DNA from: Paramecium sonneborni
Taxonomy: Eukaryota > Ciliophora > Oligohymenophorea > Peniculida > Parameciidae
DNA: 64,000 nucleotides
Assembly: GCA_905182985.1 (NCBI GenBank)
Contig: CAJJDN010000163.1
Coordinates: 145,366-209,365 of the forward strand
Direction: 5' to 3'
Shown here: positions 49,288 through 59,450 of the stretch, one piece after another
Layout: the number at the start of each line of letters is the position of its first letter
Numbering within the stretch: position 1 is the stretch's first letter
The notes under the pieces: generated by a model
Databases searched by the model: none
The model's input: only the letters and a program-made list of their open reading frames with translations
Told to the model about the DNA's origin: nothing
Made by a program: the position numbers and the translations under genes

Positions 49288-50241
49288 ATGAATTAACAAA
49301 ACTAAATTATGTATCAACAACAACAACAAATTCCTCCATAATAACATAGAGATTACAATGTTCCACCACCTGGTATAGATTACCTTCATTTTACATTTTA
49401 GGTTACCGAGCTCCACGTTATCCAAGAGAAGAATTACCTGAAAATTAAGAATAGAATCTAGATCTAGGAGGTTCCTATTAATCTTATCTCTATAATTGTG
49501 GAGAATGTTGTGGTAATTGCAAAGCTGTCTGTCCCTGTAACCCTTTTGTAGAATATCCATATGTTCAAGTTGAACAAAGTTTTGTTGGGGTCTATTTACG
49601 TTTTGGTAAATATATCAAGACAGGTATATAAACTATTAATTTAAGTTCAACCTGGATTAATCTACATCAATCCTTGTACAGATACAATTTAAAAAGTCGA
49701 TTGTAAAGTTTAAATGATTGATTGTCCAAGATAGTAAGTTATGACTAAGGACAATATTTTAGTCAGCATTGATGCAACTGTTTATTATAGAATAGTTATA
49801 CCAAGACGCTCCATATTTTATATCAATGATCTCCATTAGGCTGTTACATAATTGACATTAGCTACTATCAAAAGCATTGCAGGATCTCATACTTTGTAAG
49901 AATTATTAGAAAAAAGAGCAGAAGTTCAATAACAAATTGAAGCTTTTGTTGATGAGCATGTTTGGGAATGGGGAATCGATATTGAGAACATGTTGATTAA
50001 AGATATTTAATTAAATGCTGATTTATAGAATACTTTGTCAATGGCAGCAAAAGAATAAAGAGCAGCTTAAGCTAAGGTCATTTCTGCATAAGGAGATGTT
50101 TAATCAGCTAAACTCATGAGATAGGCTGCAGAACTTTTAGATTCTAAAGCAGCCATGTAAATTAGATATCTAGATACAATCACTACCTTAGGATAATAGG
50201 GATCCACTAAAGTAGTATTGCTTCCAACAGAATCTAAATGA
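49288..50241 (+). CDS. Stomatin/SPFH-domain membrane scaffold protein with Cys-rich anchor (300 aa)
   Basis: Introns 49373-49401 and 49624-49645 leave 301 codons. A Gln/Pro-rich N terminus is followed by a dense Cys cluster (YNCGECCGNCKAVCPCNPF, about residues 60-80). The SPFH domain begins VEQSFVGVYLRFGKYIKTVQ and includes PGLIYINPCTD, MTKDNILVSIDATVYYRI, TLATIKSIAGSHTLQELLEK, WGIDIENMLIKDIQLN and the Ala/Gln-rich oligomerisation helix (AAKEQRAAQAKVISAQGD). SPFH proteins oligomerise in membrane microdomains and regulate channels or traffic. No hydrophobic hairpin precedes the SPFH domain; the Cys cluster may be palmitoylated instead. Confidence 0.88.
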
Positions 50242-50306
50242 TTATGATATTATATAGAAAATAAATATATTCTATATAAATATAAATTTGGAATTATTTA
50301 TTATAA

Positions 50307-51101
50307 ATGTTAGTTTTTATAGGAATGGTCTTAGTTTAAACACAATAAGTGATTGATATAAGATTTTCAGAGATTTGTAATTGTTCATAATTAGTAAGTG
50401 AAAGTGATTGTTAAAGAGATCTTTATTGTTATTGGTTTAAGAACAAATGTGAAACAATTCCATGTGGTGATTTTAATAATACTAATTATATATGCTAAGC
50501 ATCACGGAAATGCTATGTGAATTATAATAAATCAGATTGTTCTGATTTAACAATTAATTCTAATGATGAAGATATTTGTTCTCGTCTACTTTCAAATAGT
50601 TCACATTCATGTTATGATTAAAATGTTTGGTGCACCAATCAAACTGGTAGTGATTATTGTACATTATAATCATTGAGTCATTGTGAATCATTGACAACTT
50701 AATAAGCATGTTTTTACAATTTTGGTTATTGTGCTTGGAACTCTTAATCAAATAGTTGTACTATAGCAATATGTGAATAATTAAGTAATAATTAATGTGG
50801 ATATTATCCATTTTATTGTATTTTACTTAATAATTAGTGTGTAAAAGCAAAATGTTCATCTTTGCCTGAATATTTTTGTAATTATATAATAACAGGAGTT
50901 GTTGAGAATGGTTATTAAATCCAGGTATGTTAATATAATAGTGAATTTGATCGATGTTAAGATGTGTCGACTAGTAATTTGGGTAGTGATACTTGTTATA
51001 AGAATACCTTACATACATATTATTGGAATAAAAATGAATGCTAAAAGTGCTATGATTATATTTTATTAATGATGAGTTTTATAATTTATTTATTATTTTG
51101 A
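50307..51101 (+). CDS. Cys-rich secreted/surface protein (264 aa)
   Basis: An intronless ORF of 265 codons. It begins with a signal-peptide-like hydrophobic start (MLVFIGMVLVQTQQ), then periodic Cys in modules like ICNCSQLVSESDCQRDLYCYW, SLSHCESLTTQQACFYNFGY, CAWNSQSN-SCTIAICEQLSN. About 32 Cys in all. The C-terminal end is hydrophobic (YILLMMSFIIYLLF), consistent with a GPI-attachment signal or a short anchor. The CxWxxxxxxC periodicity resembles Paramecium surface (immobilisation) antigens, though this is far smaller and lacks their long central repeats. I infer a mini surface antigen exposed on cell or cilia. Confidence 0.7.
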
Positions 51102-51144
51102 ATAAAAAGATGGTAATTCGATAATTAATTTCAAGTAGTTCATA

Positions 51145-52450
51145 ATGCTTGGAGGAGTTACTCATAGATTAGAGATAGAATAAATTAAGAGAGTGCTGAG
51201 AGATTGAAGAATTTACCAACAAAAACTTAAGAGAAGATAACAAATTTTTGGATAATCGCTAATATAGATGCAGTCAAAATAACAACAAGAGAGAGAATAT
51301 TATTTTATGCATTACATGATGGTACAACAACAATGGATTTTATACCTTAAGAGAGATAGAGAGGAATAATAATTAGATCTGTTGCATTTATCATTTAATT
51401 AAGCAAATCATAAATATATACACTGAGCATCTACATTTTACAGCTGAAATAGAAATTGAAAATAAGTAATATTTTTAGATGAAATTATTACAATCTTTGA
51501 TTGAGCATCTAGTATGTATATACTATCAGAATTAGTTACAAGCAAATAAATTTCATATTCCAATGATTGCATTTTTTAATAAAATAGATCTATAAGGAGC
51601 TTTATTAGAATATATATTATAATTAATGAGTGATAGATTGAATATTAAACCTAAACCATTTATGTAGATAAAATTTATCAATTATTTTATAATCCAAATA
51701 CTAGTATGAGAAATTTATATCATTTTAATTCAGTGATAGATTTACTAGAGTTTATTATAATGAAATGATTTAAAAATAAAATTATGCTAATAGCACAAAA
51801 GGAAGACCTTTATGATTTAAATTGAAATTATAGCCTACTGGATTATAAGAGAATGAAGTTTAATTTGAATTTGAAAGAAATAACAATCTCGATCATACTA
51901 TAAAAATAATTCACAACGAAATATCTAATAAAATGAGACTTCTGTTAAATATATTAAAAATCCTTGTCAACAATTAATGATGATCATACAATTCTGAATG
52001 TTTTATCATCTAGAACTTCATTTAATAGAGGTTTCTTAAAATCTTATTAAATGCATGGCGTCAAAGCTACTATTCTAGATGGAGCTTTCTCTCTTAAAAG
52101 AACAAAATAAATTAATTATTGAAAGATTGTCTCTAATTTATGTAAATAATACATCCTATGCTTAAAGTAAATATTTATGGATCTTGAAATATTTTAGTAT
52201 AATTTTACATCATAAAAAATTATTAGGAAGAAAAAACATTGAAATTAAATAAGATTAAAATAGATTTGGATCGTAAAAAAGTAATCAAGTCATCATTATT
52301 AACACTATAATTTCTTAAGAAACCATTATTGGATATTATACTGCCATTAAATCTATTTCTTAAGGAGAAGCTTATTTCAATTTGAGTTTCAAAAATTATG
52401 AATTTGTAGGTGACCAAAAATAAAGTGAACATATGACTGGAACCTTTTGA
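51145..52450 (+). pseudogene. Decayed mitochondrial elongation factor G gene (GFM2/MEF2-like)
   Basis: Recognisable EF-G blocks occur in order but in different frames. Switch region: FWIIANIDAVKITTRERILF, then TTTMDFIPQERQRGIII (canonical AHIDAGKTT and QERERGITI). Degenerate G3: IYTEHLHFTAEIE in place of DTPGHVDFTxEVE. G4: IPMIAFFNKIDLQGALLEY. Near the end, TIIGYYTAIKSISQGEAYF matches the domain V region. The P-loop GKT is lost. The region between 51700 and 52250 carries TGAs and frame changes, and domains II-IV are mostly gone (about 430 codons for a normal 750). It is a clear relic; an intact copy presumably exists elsewhere. Confidence 0.75.
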
Positions 52451-52643
52451 AAATTTAGCTTTTTATATATTTCATCCATTTTTATTGTTTATTTAAACAA
52501 AATGATCTTATTTTGGAGAATATTATATATTTTTAATAATTATCGTTATATTCAAAATATATATTATGAATATATATCATTATCATATACTTCTTCTAAA
52601 TGTTCCATACTTTCCTTACTTTGTATTTAATCAATCTATACAT

Positions 52644-53081
52644 TCAAATAACTATAAGCTCTATTAATCTAAAATATATAATTTACTGTCCCAATACAAC
52701 ATCCCACTAAAATCGTAAAGTTTTATAATATCTATTCTTGACCATACTCAAAGTCCTTCCTGGAAAACTTTTAGCAATTTTATAGAATTTAGGACCTTAC
52801 TCTAATACCTATAGAAGAATTTGTCTATCTTCTAAATAATTAAATGGAATTGCCTCATGCTTTCTATTCTACTAATATATTTATATATTCTTACTTGTCT
52901 TTTTGAAGGTGGAGCTCTTTTCCTTTTCTTATCATGAATCTATTATCTTCTTCTTCTCTTTCTTGGCTTCTTCAAAGGTAATTTTTAAATTGGATTATAA
53001 TAATCATTCTAACATTCATCTTCATCAAAGTTAAAAGTTTCAATGCTCTCAACTACATTATTTAATCTAATACTTACTCAT
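52644..53081 (-). CDS. Small Myb/SANT-like DNA-binding protein B (129 aa)
   Basis: Introns 53053-53077 and 52872-52894 give exactly 130 codons; the first follows ATG A. It has the same layout as the gene at 44520-44906: an acidic leader, a basic tract (KKPRKRRRRQQ, KKRKRAPPSKR), then the Myb-like repeat FNYLEDRQILLQVLEQGPKF, YKIAKSFPGRTLSMVKNRYY, KTLRFQWDVVLG. It differs from protein A in intron content and at most linker positions, so the pair is an old duplication, perhaps from a whole-genome duplication or local copying. Nuclear DNA binding is inferred. Confidence 0.75.
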
Positions 53082-53569
53082 TTAAAGTTATTCATGAACA
53101 TCTTCAGAGACTATTTCTGTTTGGAAAAATCGGGGTAATACACAATTAGTTTATAGAAAGTCTAAGTTATTATGATTAAATACTTGATTAGACTGCAAGA
53201 ATATCGTTAGATTACATATATTTGAAGAGGTTGAGAGTAGAGATTTAGTTTATTTTAATAAATCAATATTTTTCAAAACAAAATGATTTAAAAATGCTAA
53301 AAAAACGATTTACATAAAATCTTAATACTTAATAATTAATGAGGAATATTTTATTTTATTCTCAAATTTTACTACTCAGTAAAAAATTCATTTTTTAACA
53401 TATACCCAGTTATATTACAACTGAAATCTAAATAAAGAAAAAAAATTTTAATTGATTCTTTAAGTATCAACAGACTAAATAATCATAAACTTAATTATTG
53501 AAGAAAATTTATATTCAATTTTATTTATGTATTAATTTAACTTTTTTGACTTAAAAGAGCATTCAATTT
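53082..53569. other. Intergenic stretch, no gene seen
   Basis: AT-rich and without coding-like frames in the ciliate code on either strand. Confidence 0.5.
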
Positions 53570-53871
53570 TCATTGTTCTAATAGAATGATTTTTTATTTT
53601 CCTAAAAAACATTAAAAACATTTTTTAATTATTGTTTATTTAATACTTTTAAAGGATCCTTAGTTGAATTTTTTTGATCTTCTGAATTTTTATTTTCATA
53701 ATAATTTTGTAATTGAATTGATTGGCCAAATAATTTAATTTTCTTATAGCTTATTTTACAACAGATATCTTCTAAACTTGATAAGCTTATCCTATTATCT
53801 GATTTAATTGATATAAATTTGAAATATATTAATAACATAAATTTAAATGGATATTGATGCTCAAAATGCAT
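53570..53871 (-). CDS. Doubtful ORF antisense to the start of the next gene
   Basis: A minus-strand frame runs from ATG 53869-53871 (or 53838-53840) to TGA 53570-53572, coding-like in places (SDNRISLSSLEDICCKISYK, YYENKNSEDQKNSTKD). With the first ATG it overlaps the start of the plus-strand amphipathic gene by 25 bp; with the second it clears it. No homology is recognised. It could be a real small gene divergently paired with 53847-56435, or chance. Confidence 0.3.
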
Positions 53872-56435
53872 AAATGTAGGAACTTAATGATGCTAAGATC
53901 CAAGAAATCAAGGCATAAAGAAAACTATTTGGAGGGATAATTAAAAAAGGAGATCCTCTTTACAAAAACATCATCAACGTAATATTGTTTGCTTTGCTTT
54001 TGCCTTGCATGATTATTTTTGGATTAGTCGTAGGACTGAAAAAATTATTAATTTCTTTTTTGGAATTTCTAATATGCACAAGACATTTTGTTATTCATGC
54101 ATATAAAAGAACAAAGTAATTTTTTATTGTAAATTATTATTTTGTAAAAAATTGGATTATAAATAAGGGAGGTCTATTAATAATTAAAATCATTGATGGC
54201 TTAGCAAAAGGCTTAGGATATTTTGCTTAGAAATTGTAACAAATATACAATTTTATCAAATATTATTGTTTATTGTTCATTAATAACTTTATTGTTGTTT
54301 TGTATAAATGGATAGCAAAGAAATTTGTGATTTTGATGGAAATTTTCAAATTTTATTACATAAGATTATCAAATTCAGCTAAAATAAGGATTTTACAATT
54401 TACAAGATTTGCAATAGTTTAAATCAAGTTCGTTATTTTTAAGATAAAATAAATCACATTAAAAGTGTATAAAGTTATGAAATGGTTAACAATATATATA
54501 AAAGATAAAATAACAAGATTAATAACTTACTGTTGGTTCTAAATAAAAAAAGTATCTATTTTATTTCATGAACGTATATTAATTCCATTAATTCTAAAAA
54601 TTACTATTTATAGTATTTATCTATTTATTCAAACATGTCGTGGAATGACTAAATTATAAAATGCAATATCCTATTATGGGCCTTTAATCTTGGACTATTT
54701 AAAAACAAAAGCTCTATAATTTAAGGCATGTTTATATTTTTCCGTTACATAATTAAAAAAGTTTATGAAATATCTCAAAAACAAATTAATTCACTATTCA
54801 CTTCTAATAATAGATTATTTACTTGGAAAATATAAATAATTAAATGAAAATGTTTTGTCTCCTGTTTATTTTAAAATAAAAGAGATTTAAAAAAAGATCA
54901 AAAATTTAATGATTGATTTAGCATTGAAATTGATAGACATTATTAAATTTACTTTGGTGTTCTTAAAAAATGAAGTGATATTGAAATTAAAACAAAAAAT
55001 AGTTTATTACTATAAACGGGGATCAGATGTATCTTATATAATATTTATGATTCTTTAGAAGAAAGGATATAGGCTTTCTCTTAAACTCTAATAAATATAT
55101 ATTAAAATTAAAGAGAGAGCTGCAGAAAGATAAAAAAAGTTTCGTTTAATTTTGTAACATATGCAATAACGAATTAAAATTCTGTCAATAATAATTTATC
55201 ATTACATTAAGAAAATTTGTATTAAAATTTGTAATTTTACAAAGTATTGCAAATAAAAAATTAAACATTTTGTTAAATGTATCTAAAACTGTATCAAATA
55301 AAGTATAAAATCATTAAAAAATTCTTTCAAATGGTTATTTAAATTGATTAAAAAATTAATCAGATGGATAATAGAATTATAATGTAGAATTATTGTCAAA
55401 TTTATAGCGGTATTTAAAGTATTGAATCCTATTTTCTGGTTGATAGATAATATACTAGATTTAGTTTTCTTTATTTTTTCTTAGCCAGTTTTGCTCTTCA
55501 ATAACATGATAGAAAAAGGAATAGATATATTTATATATTAAGTTCCTGATAAGTTATATAATGGTATAGTTTATCTATTGGATAAATTAAAAATATTTCT
55601 GGAAAGATTAGTTTAATTTGTTGAACTAGTTATTAAATAAGCTAAAAAAATAATGAGCATTATAAATTAAAAACTTATATATCCTGTTAAGAAAGTTGTG
55701 GTTAGCTTCTATCAAAGCATAAAAAAAGTGGTATTATTTATTATTTAATAATTAATAAATTTTAAAGATATGATCAAATATAATTATATACTGCCTGCTT
55801 GGGCAAGTATAAGATTATTTGGAGTTAAAATTAAGAATAGTTTTATTAAAATAAAAAATAAAGTTACATAAATAATTATATATGGAGTCAATTAGTTAAA
55901 ATTGGCCTATCTTTTTTTAAAACAGTAGATACTTATTATTATGTAATGTATTGTCAATTTTATAAATCTGTTTGTACAGTAAATTAAATTAGTTTATTAA
56001 ATTTTGATTGGTCCTTTAATCTAATTTAAGAATAAGATCATCTCAATAATCTTGTTCTTAAAGAAAGAAATTTAACGTTTAATTGTAGCATAATATTTAA
56101 TAATTAAAGAAGCAATATTAGTTACTTTAAATTATTTAAAAGAGTTTTTAATTGTTATAAAATTGGCAGTTTTTGAGTAGTTAAAAGCTATACAAATAAT
56201 TCTTAAAAATACTTATGATTAATGTAAATAAAGCTTAATTTAAGTTAAAAATATTATTATTGAATAAATGATATATATGAAATCAATTTTAATTCAATAG
56301 AAAGAAGCAATTTTGAAATAATTAGATTCAATTAGAATGAGTATTTAAATGTAAGGAATTTTCATAAAAGACAGAATGATTACAATAATGAATGAATTGA
56401 AATAGATGATTGTATCTATTTTTTAAAGAAATTGA
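53847..56435 (+). CDS. Very Lys/Ile-rich amphipathic helical protein (862 aa), no introns
   Basis: A single uninterrupted frame of 863 codons. The N terminus MDIDAQNAQMQELNDAKIQE is polar. A strongly hydrophobic stretch follows (NVILFALLLPCMIIFGLVVG, about residues 50-70). The rest is a monotonous series of amphipathic helices in which Lys/Gln alternates with Ile/Leu/Phe/Val/Tyr, for example SFKWLFKLIKKLIRWIIELQ, KQAKKIMSIINQKLIYPVKK and KLVYQILIGPLIQFKNKI. Asp, Glu, Pro and Gly are scarce and the net charge is very positive. No known domain is seen. The composition suggests a long membrane- or lipid-surface-coating protein, or a scaffold. The absence of introns over 2.6 kb is unusual here. 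Confidence 0.75.
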
Positions 56436-56547
56436 TTTTTATCATAACACAAAATTTTTATATTTAAATTTTTAATAATAAAATGTATATATTTAGTAAA
56501 TAAAATGAATTAAATGATAATGAGGTATAAGAAACAAATTGAATAAA

Positions 56548-57605
56548 TCATTTTTTTTATTTAATATCACTGGCAGGTTAAGAATCAAATTATGCTTTAA
56601 GTTTTCTAATTTTTTCTTCTAATAACTTTTTATCGGCCTCTCTCTTTTTTTATAATCTTTATTTAATTAAGACTTCTAAATAAAACTTTCTAAGTTATGA
56701 ATACAAAGCCTCTAATTCTTGATTTAAGACCAATTGAGATTGAGGAATAATATCTTTTAATTATTTATCTAATTTATCTTTGACTGAATTAGGGATAGGC
56801 AATGCTTCATTAACCCACTTATTTCTTAAATAGACAAGATGCTATTGAGTTTTATTTTTTATATCTTCATTTCTCTGACCAGCTTCAAAAATAGTTAATA
56901 ATCTAGTTTCATCAATTTCCTAAATATATATATAATATAAATTACATCAGTTTCTTAAGCACTACCTATACATCTGGTGATACTACGATGTTCTTTTTCT
57001 TATTTTTTTATTTATTAATCTAATTTTCTAAGATCTTCTTATATTCTTTTTTCATCATCACAAATTTATTTTGTCCTCTTTAAATATTTCTCTAATTCCA
57101 TATTTCTAAATCTATCATATTCTTCATCATAAACATAGTTGTATAGCTGATGTGATGTCTAATTCCTCTTTTATAAGATATCTCTCATAACACTATAATA
57201 TCTATCTTTTAATTAATAGATGTCTCTATTCTTATTGGGATATTAATATCTATCATGGAGAATGACAAAGTTATAATTAAAATGTCTTAATTCTTGAAAC
57301 AAGTATTTAGTTTCCTCATAATCCCAATTCTCATCAACTATAATATCACTCTCTGTAAATTCAACTAATTCAGGTTCAATGTTGAACTTTTCACCTGGAA
57401 ATAGTTTACCCTTTTCTTATTCAGGTACCCAAGCATTAATTCTTTTGATGAAGCAATTATTTAATAATATTTCTTCTTGAGCCCATTTTTAATGAACGAC
57501 TTGTTTCTATTGAGTAATAAGACCTACAGGATAGAGTCCACCAGTTAAATTAAGGACTTCTTTATCTATATGAGCATTTAGCTTTCTAAATTCTTTTTTA
57601 TTCAT
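56548..57605 (-). CDS. DMAP1: DMAP1/SWC4-like chromatin-complex subunit (343 aa)
   Basis: One intron (56920-56945) gives exactly 344 codons. The family pattern is clear: a KWAQEEILLNNCFIKRINAW lead-in, an acidic NIEPELVEFTESDIIVDENW, the SANT/Myb-like block WDYEETKYLFQELRHFNYNF, VILHDRY ... IYQLKDRYYSVMRDIL, then a charged coil and the C-terminal helical region ELEALYSQLRKFYLEVLIKQ. DMAP1/Swc4 is a shared subunit of the NuA4/TIP60 acetyltransferase and SWR1/SRCAP H2A.Z-exchange complexes and acts in the nucleus. The usual KLP/CxxC tail is shortened. It is divergent from the RJL GTPase, 62 bp between ATGs. Confidence 0.85.
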
Positions 57606-57667
57606 TTTAAAAATATGAATGCGTGGTATTAATTAGTTTATTGATTGTATTTTAGATTATAATTATA
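57606..57667. promoter_or_regulatory. 62-bp bidirectional start-to-start spacer
   Basis: This AT-rich gap separates the divergent DMAP1-like and RJL GTPase genes and must contain both promoters. No motif could be assigned. Confidence 0.4.
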
Positions 57668-58257
57668 ATGCGAACAATAACGAAGTAAATTGAATTTTGA
57701 CATTAGACCAGGAACGATTAAGATAAATAAAAATAAAGATAATTATGAACAATATAAGATTTTAGTTCTAGGGGATCCATTTGTAGGAAAGACTTCTATT
57801 TTGGATAGATATATTAATGGAGATTTTTATGAGAAGTATAATTCAACAATAGCAGTTGATTTTAAACATGTTCAACCTTCTTCAAATATGTCTGTATATA
57901 AATTGATAATAAAAAAAGCTTAATTTTTGGGATTTTAGTGGACAATAAGAATTTGTAGAAGTTAGAAATGAATTTTATAAAGATGCAAATATGATAATGT
58001 TAGTTTTTGATTTATCTTCCCGTAAAACTTTAGAGACTCTAGATATGTGGATTCGTGAAGCAAATGATTATGGAGCTGCCAATATTCCAATTTTAGTAGT
58101 AGGAAATAAAAAAGAGAAAAGAAGTATGTCAGAAAATGAAGGTTATAATTGGGCTAAATAAAGATCATATTAATATATAGAAGTGTCTGCATAGTAGAAT
58201 AATAATATAGATTTATTATTCAAAGTGATTAAGGACATTTTTACTTAAAAAAAATGA
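57668..58257 (+). CDS. RJL/Rab-like small GTPase with altered nucleotide motifs (180 aa)
   Basis: Introns 57685-57706 and 57894-57918 leave 181 codons. It has P-loop GDPFVGKTS, switch I NSTIAVDF, switch II WDFSGQQEFVEVRNEFYKDA, MLVFDLSSRKTLETLDMWI, G4 position GNKKEKR and G5 IEVSAQQ. EVRNEFYKD after switch II is typical of the RJL (DNAJC27/RBJ) branch. The canonical DTAGQE is FSGQQ-like and NKxD is NKKE, so GTP hydrolysis and guanine specificity may be changed. There is no C-terminal prenylation Cys, as in RJLs, and no J domain. RJL proteins occur mostly in flagellated or ciliated lineages; a ciliary role is inferred. Confidence 0.82.
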
Positions 58258-58318
58258 TAATATATAATATAATTTTCATATGTAAAACAATAGTAAATAA
58301 GTAAGAGAATCCTGGAAA

Positions 58319-59193
58319 ATGTCATTAATAAATAAATTCAGATTATGTGATGTGATTGAAAATAATATCATTTTTTAACCACCAAAACTAACATCTCAGA
58401 TTAAAAATAGTTTAAATTTGAATGGTTTAGAATTCAGTTTATAACAGAATGATAATTGGATTGAATTAAACTAATTTTGTAACATTCAATACAGAGTTTC
58501 TATTCTAAAAGAAGTAGATAATAATATAATTGTATCATATGTTCCAATAATACATTATTCATGTAATTCAGATAGAGTAATCATTCTTTCACATAGTAAT
58601 GCTATGGATTTAGCATTAACATCTAAATGGGGTGCTAAAATTTGTGAATTATATTAAGTTGATGTGATTTGTTACGATTATTCAGGATATGGAATTACTA
58701 AAAAAACTATGAAACCATCAGAGTATTTTTCTTTTTTAATAGATTTACCATTTCTAGAGATCTCTCTAATGTTGTTGCTTTAGTTTAACATCAATATGAT
58801 TATATATTTTTATAGGGATTCTCAATTGGTTCTTAACCTACTGTTCAAGTTGCAACATAATTCTAACTTTCTGGAATCATTCTATAAGCTCCATTAGCAT
58901 CATTAGGTAGAATTATAGATAATCGAAATTCATTCTACTCAGAATATGATAAGTTTTCTAATCAATCTATCATCAATAAAATAACTGCTCCACTCTTGAT
59001 ATTTCATGGAACTAAAGATACCATTATTAAAATTAATCATTCTGAATAGTTATCTAAATCATCTCAAAATTTATTTGCTTTCATTAAAGTAGAAGGAGCA
59101 AATCATAATGATACACATCATTCTAACTTAATTATATATAATAATCTAAATCTAAATCTAAAATTATCTCATTTGTATTGGATTAGCTGCTGA
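58319..59193 (+). CDS. ABHD17/FAM108-like alpha/beta hydrolase (284 aa)
   Basis: One 20-nt intron (58723-58742) gives exactly 285 codons. Landmarks: oxyanion/strand region VIILSHSNAMDLALTSKW, YDYSGYGITKK, nucleophile elbow FLQGFSIGSQPTVQVA (GxSxG), acid TAPLLIFHGTKDTI, and histidine KVEGANHND. Spacing fits ABHD17 serine hydrolases, which remove palmitate from peripheral membrane proteins at the plasma membrane or endosomes. An N-terminal Cys cluster, usual in ABHD17, is not seen (only LCDV). The C terminus after the catalytic His is short; coding-like sequence to about 59370 in another frame suggests a possible missed exon. Confidence 0.82.
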
Positions 59194-59450
59194 AACTGAA
59201 CATTCAGAAGTTTTTAAATCTATTAAAAGTCTTCTTTATCATTAAAATATAACACCTATTAAAAAGGTCTTTGAATTAACATTAAAATTTGATAATCTTA
59301 TCATTCTTAATTAAATTGAATAATATAATATGTATAAAAGTACTTTGCCTATCTCAAAAAATAAAAAATGAAAAATAAGGTTGTTCATTATTTTGTACAA
59401 AATTTTGAATTATCTGTATTAATAATAATTATTAAAGTTATATTATTTTA

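Noticed and set aside
50560..50751. Minus-strand 63-aa ORF
   Set aside because: It is antisense to the Cys-rich secreted protein, whose regular Cys periodicity shows that the plus strand is coding.
57690..57923. Small GTPase starting at TTG 57690 with a NFDIRPGT start
   Set aside because: The first residues come from an intron (57685-57706). The real start is ATG 57668, and a second intron restores WDFSGQQEF.
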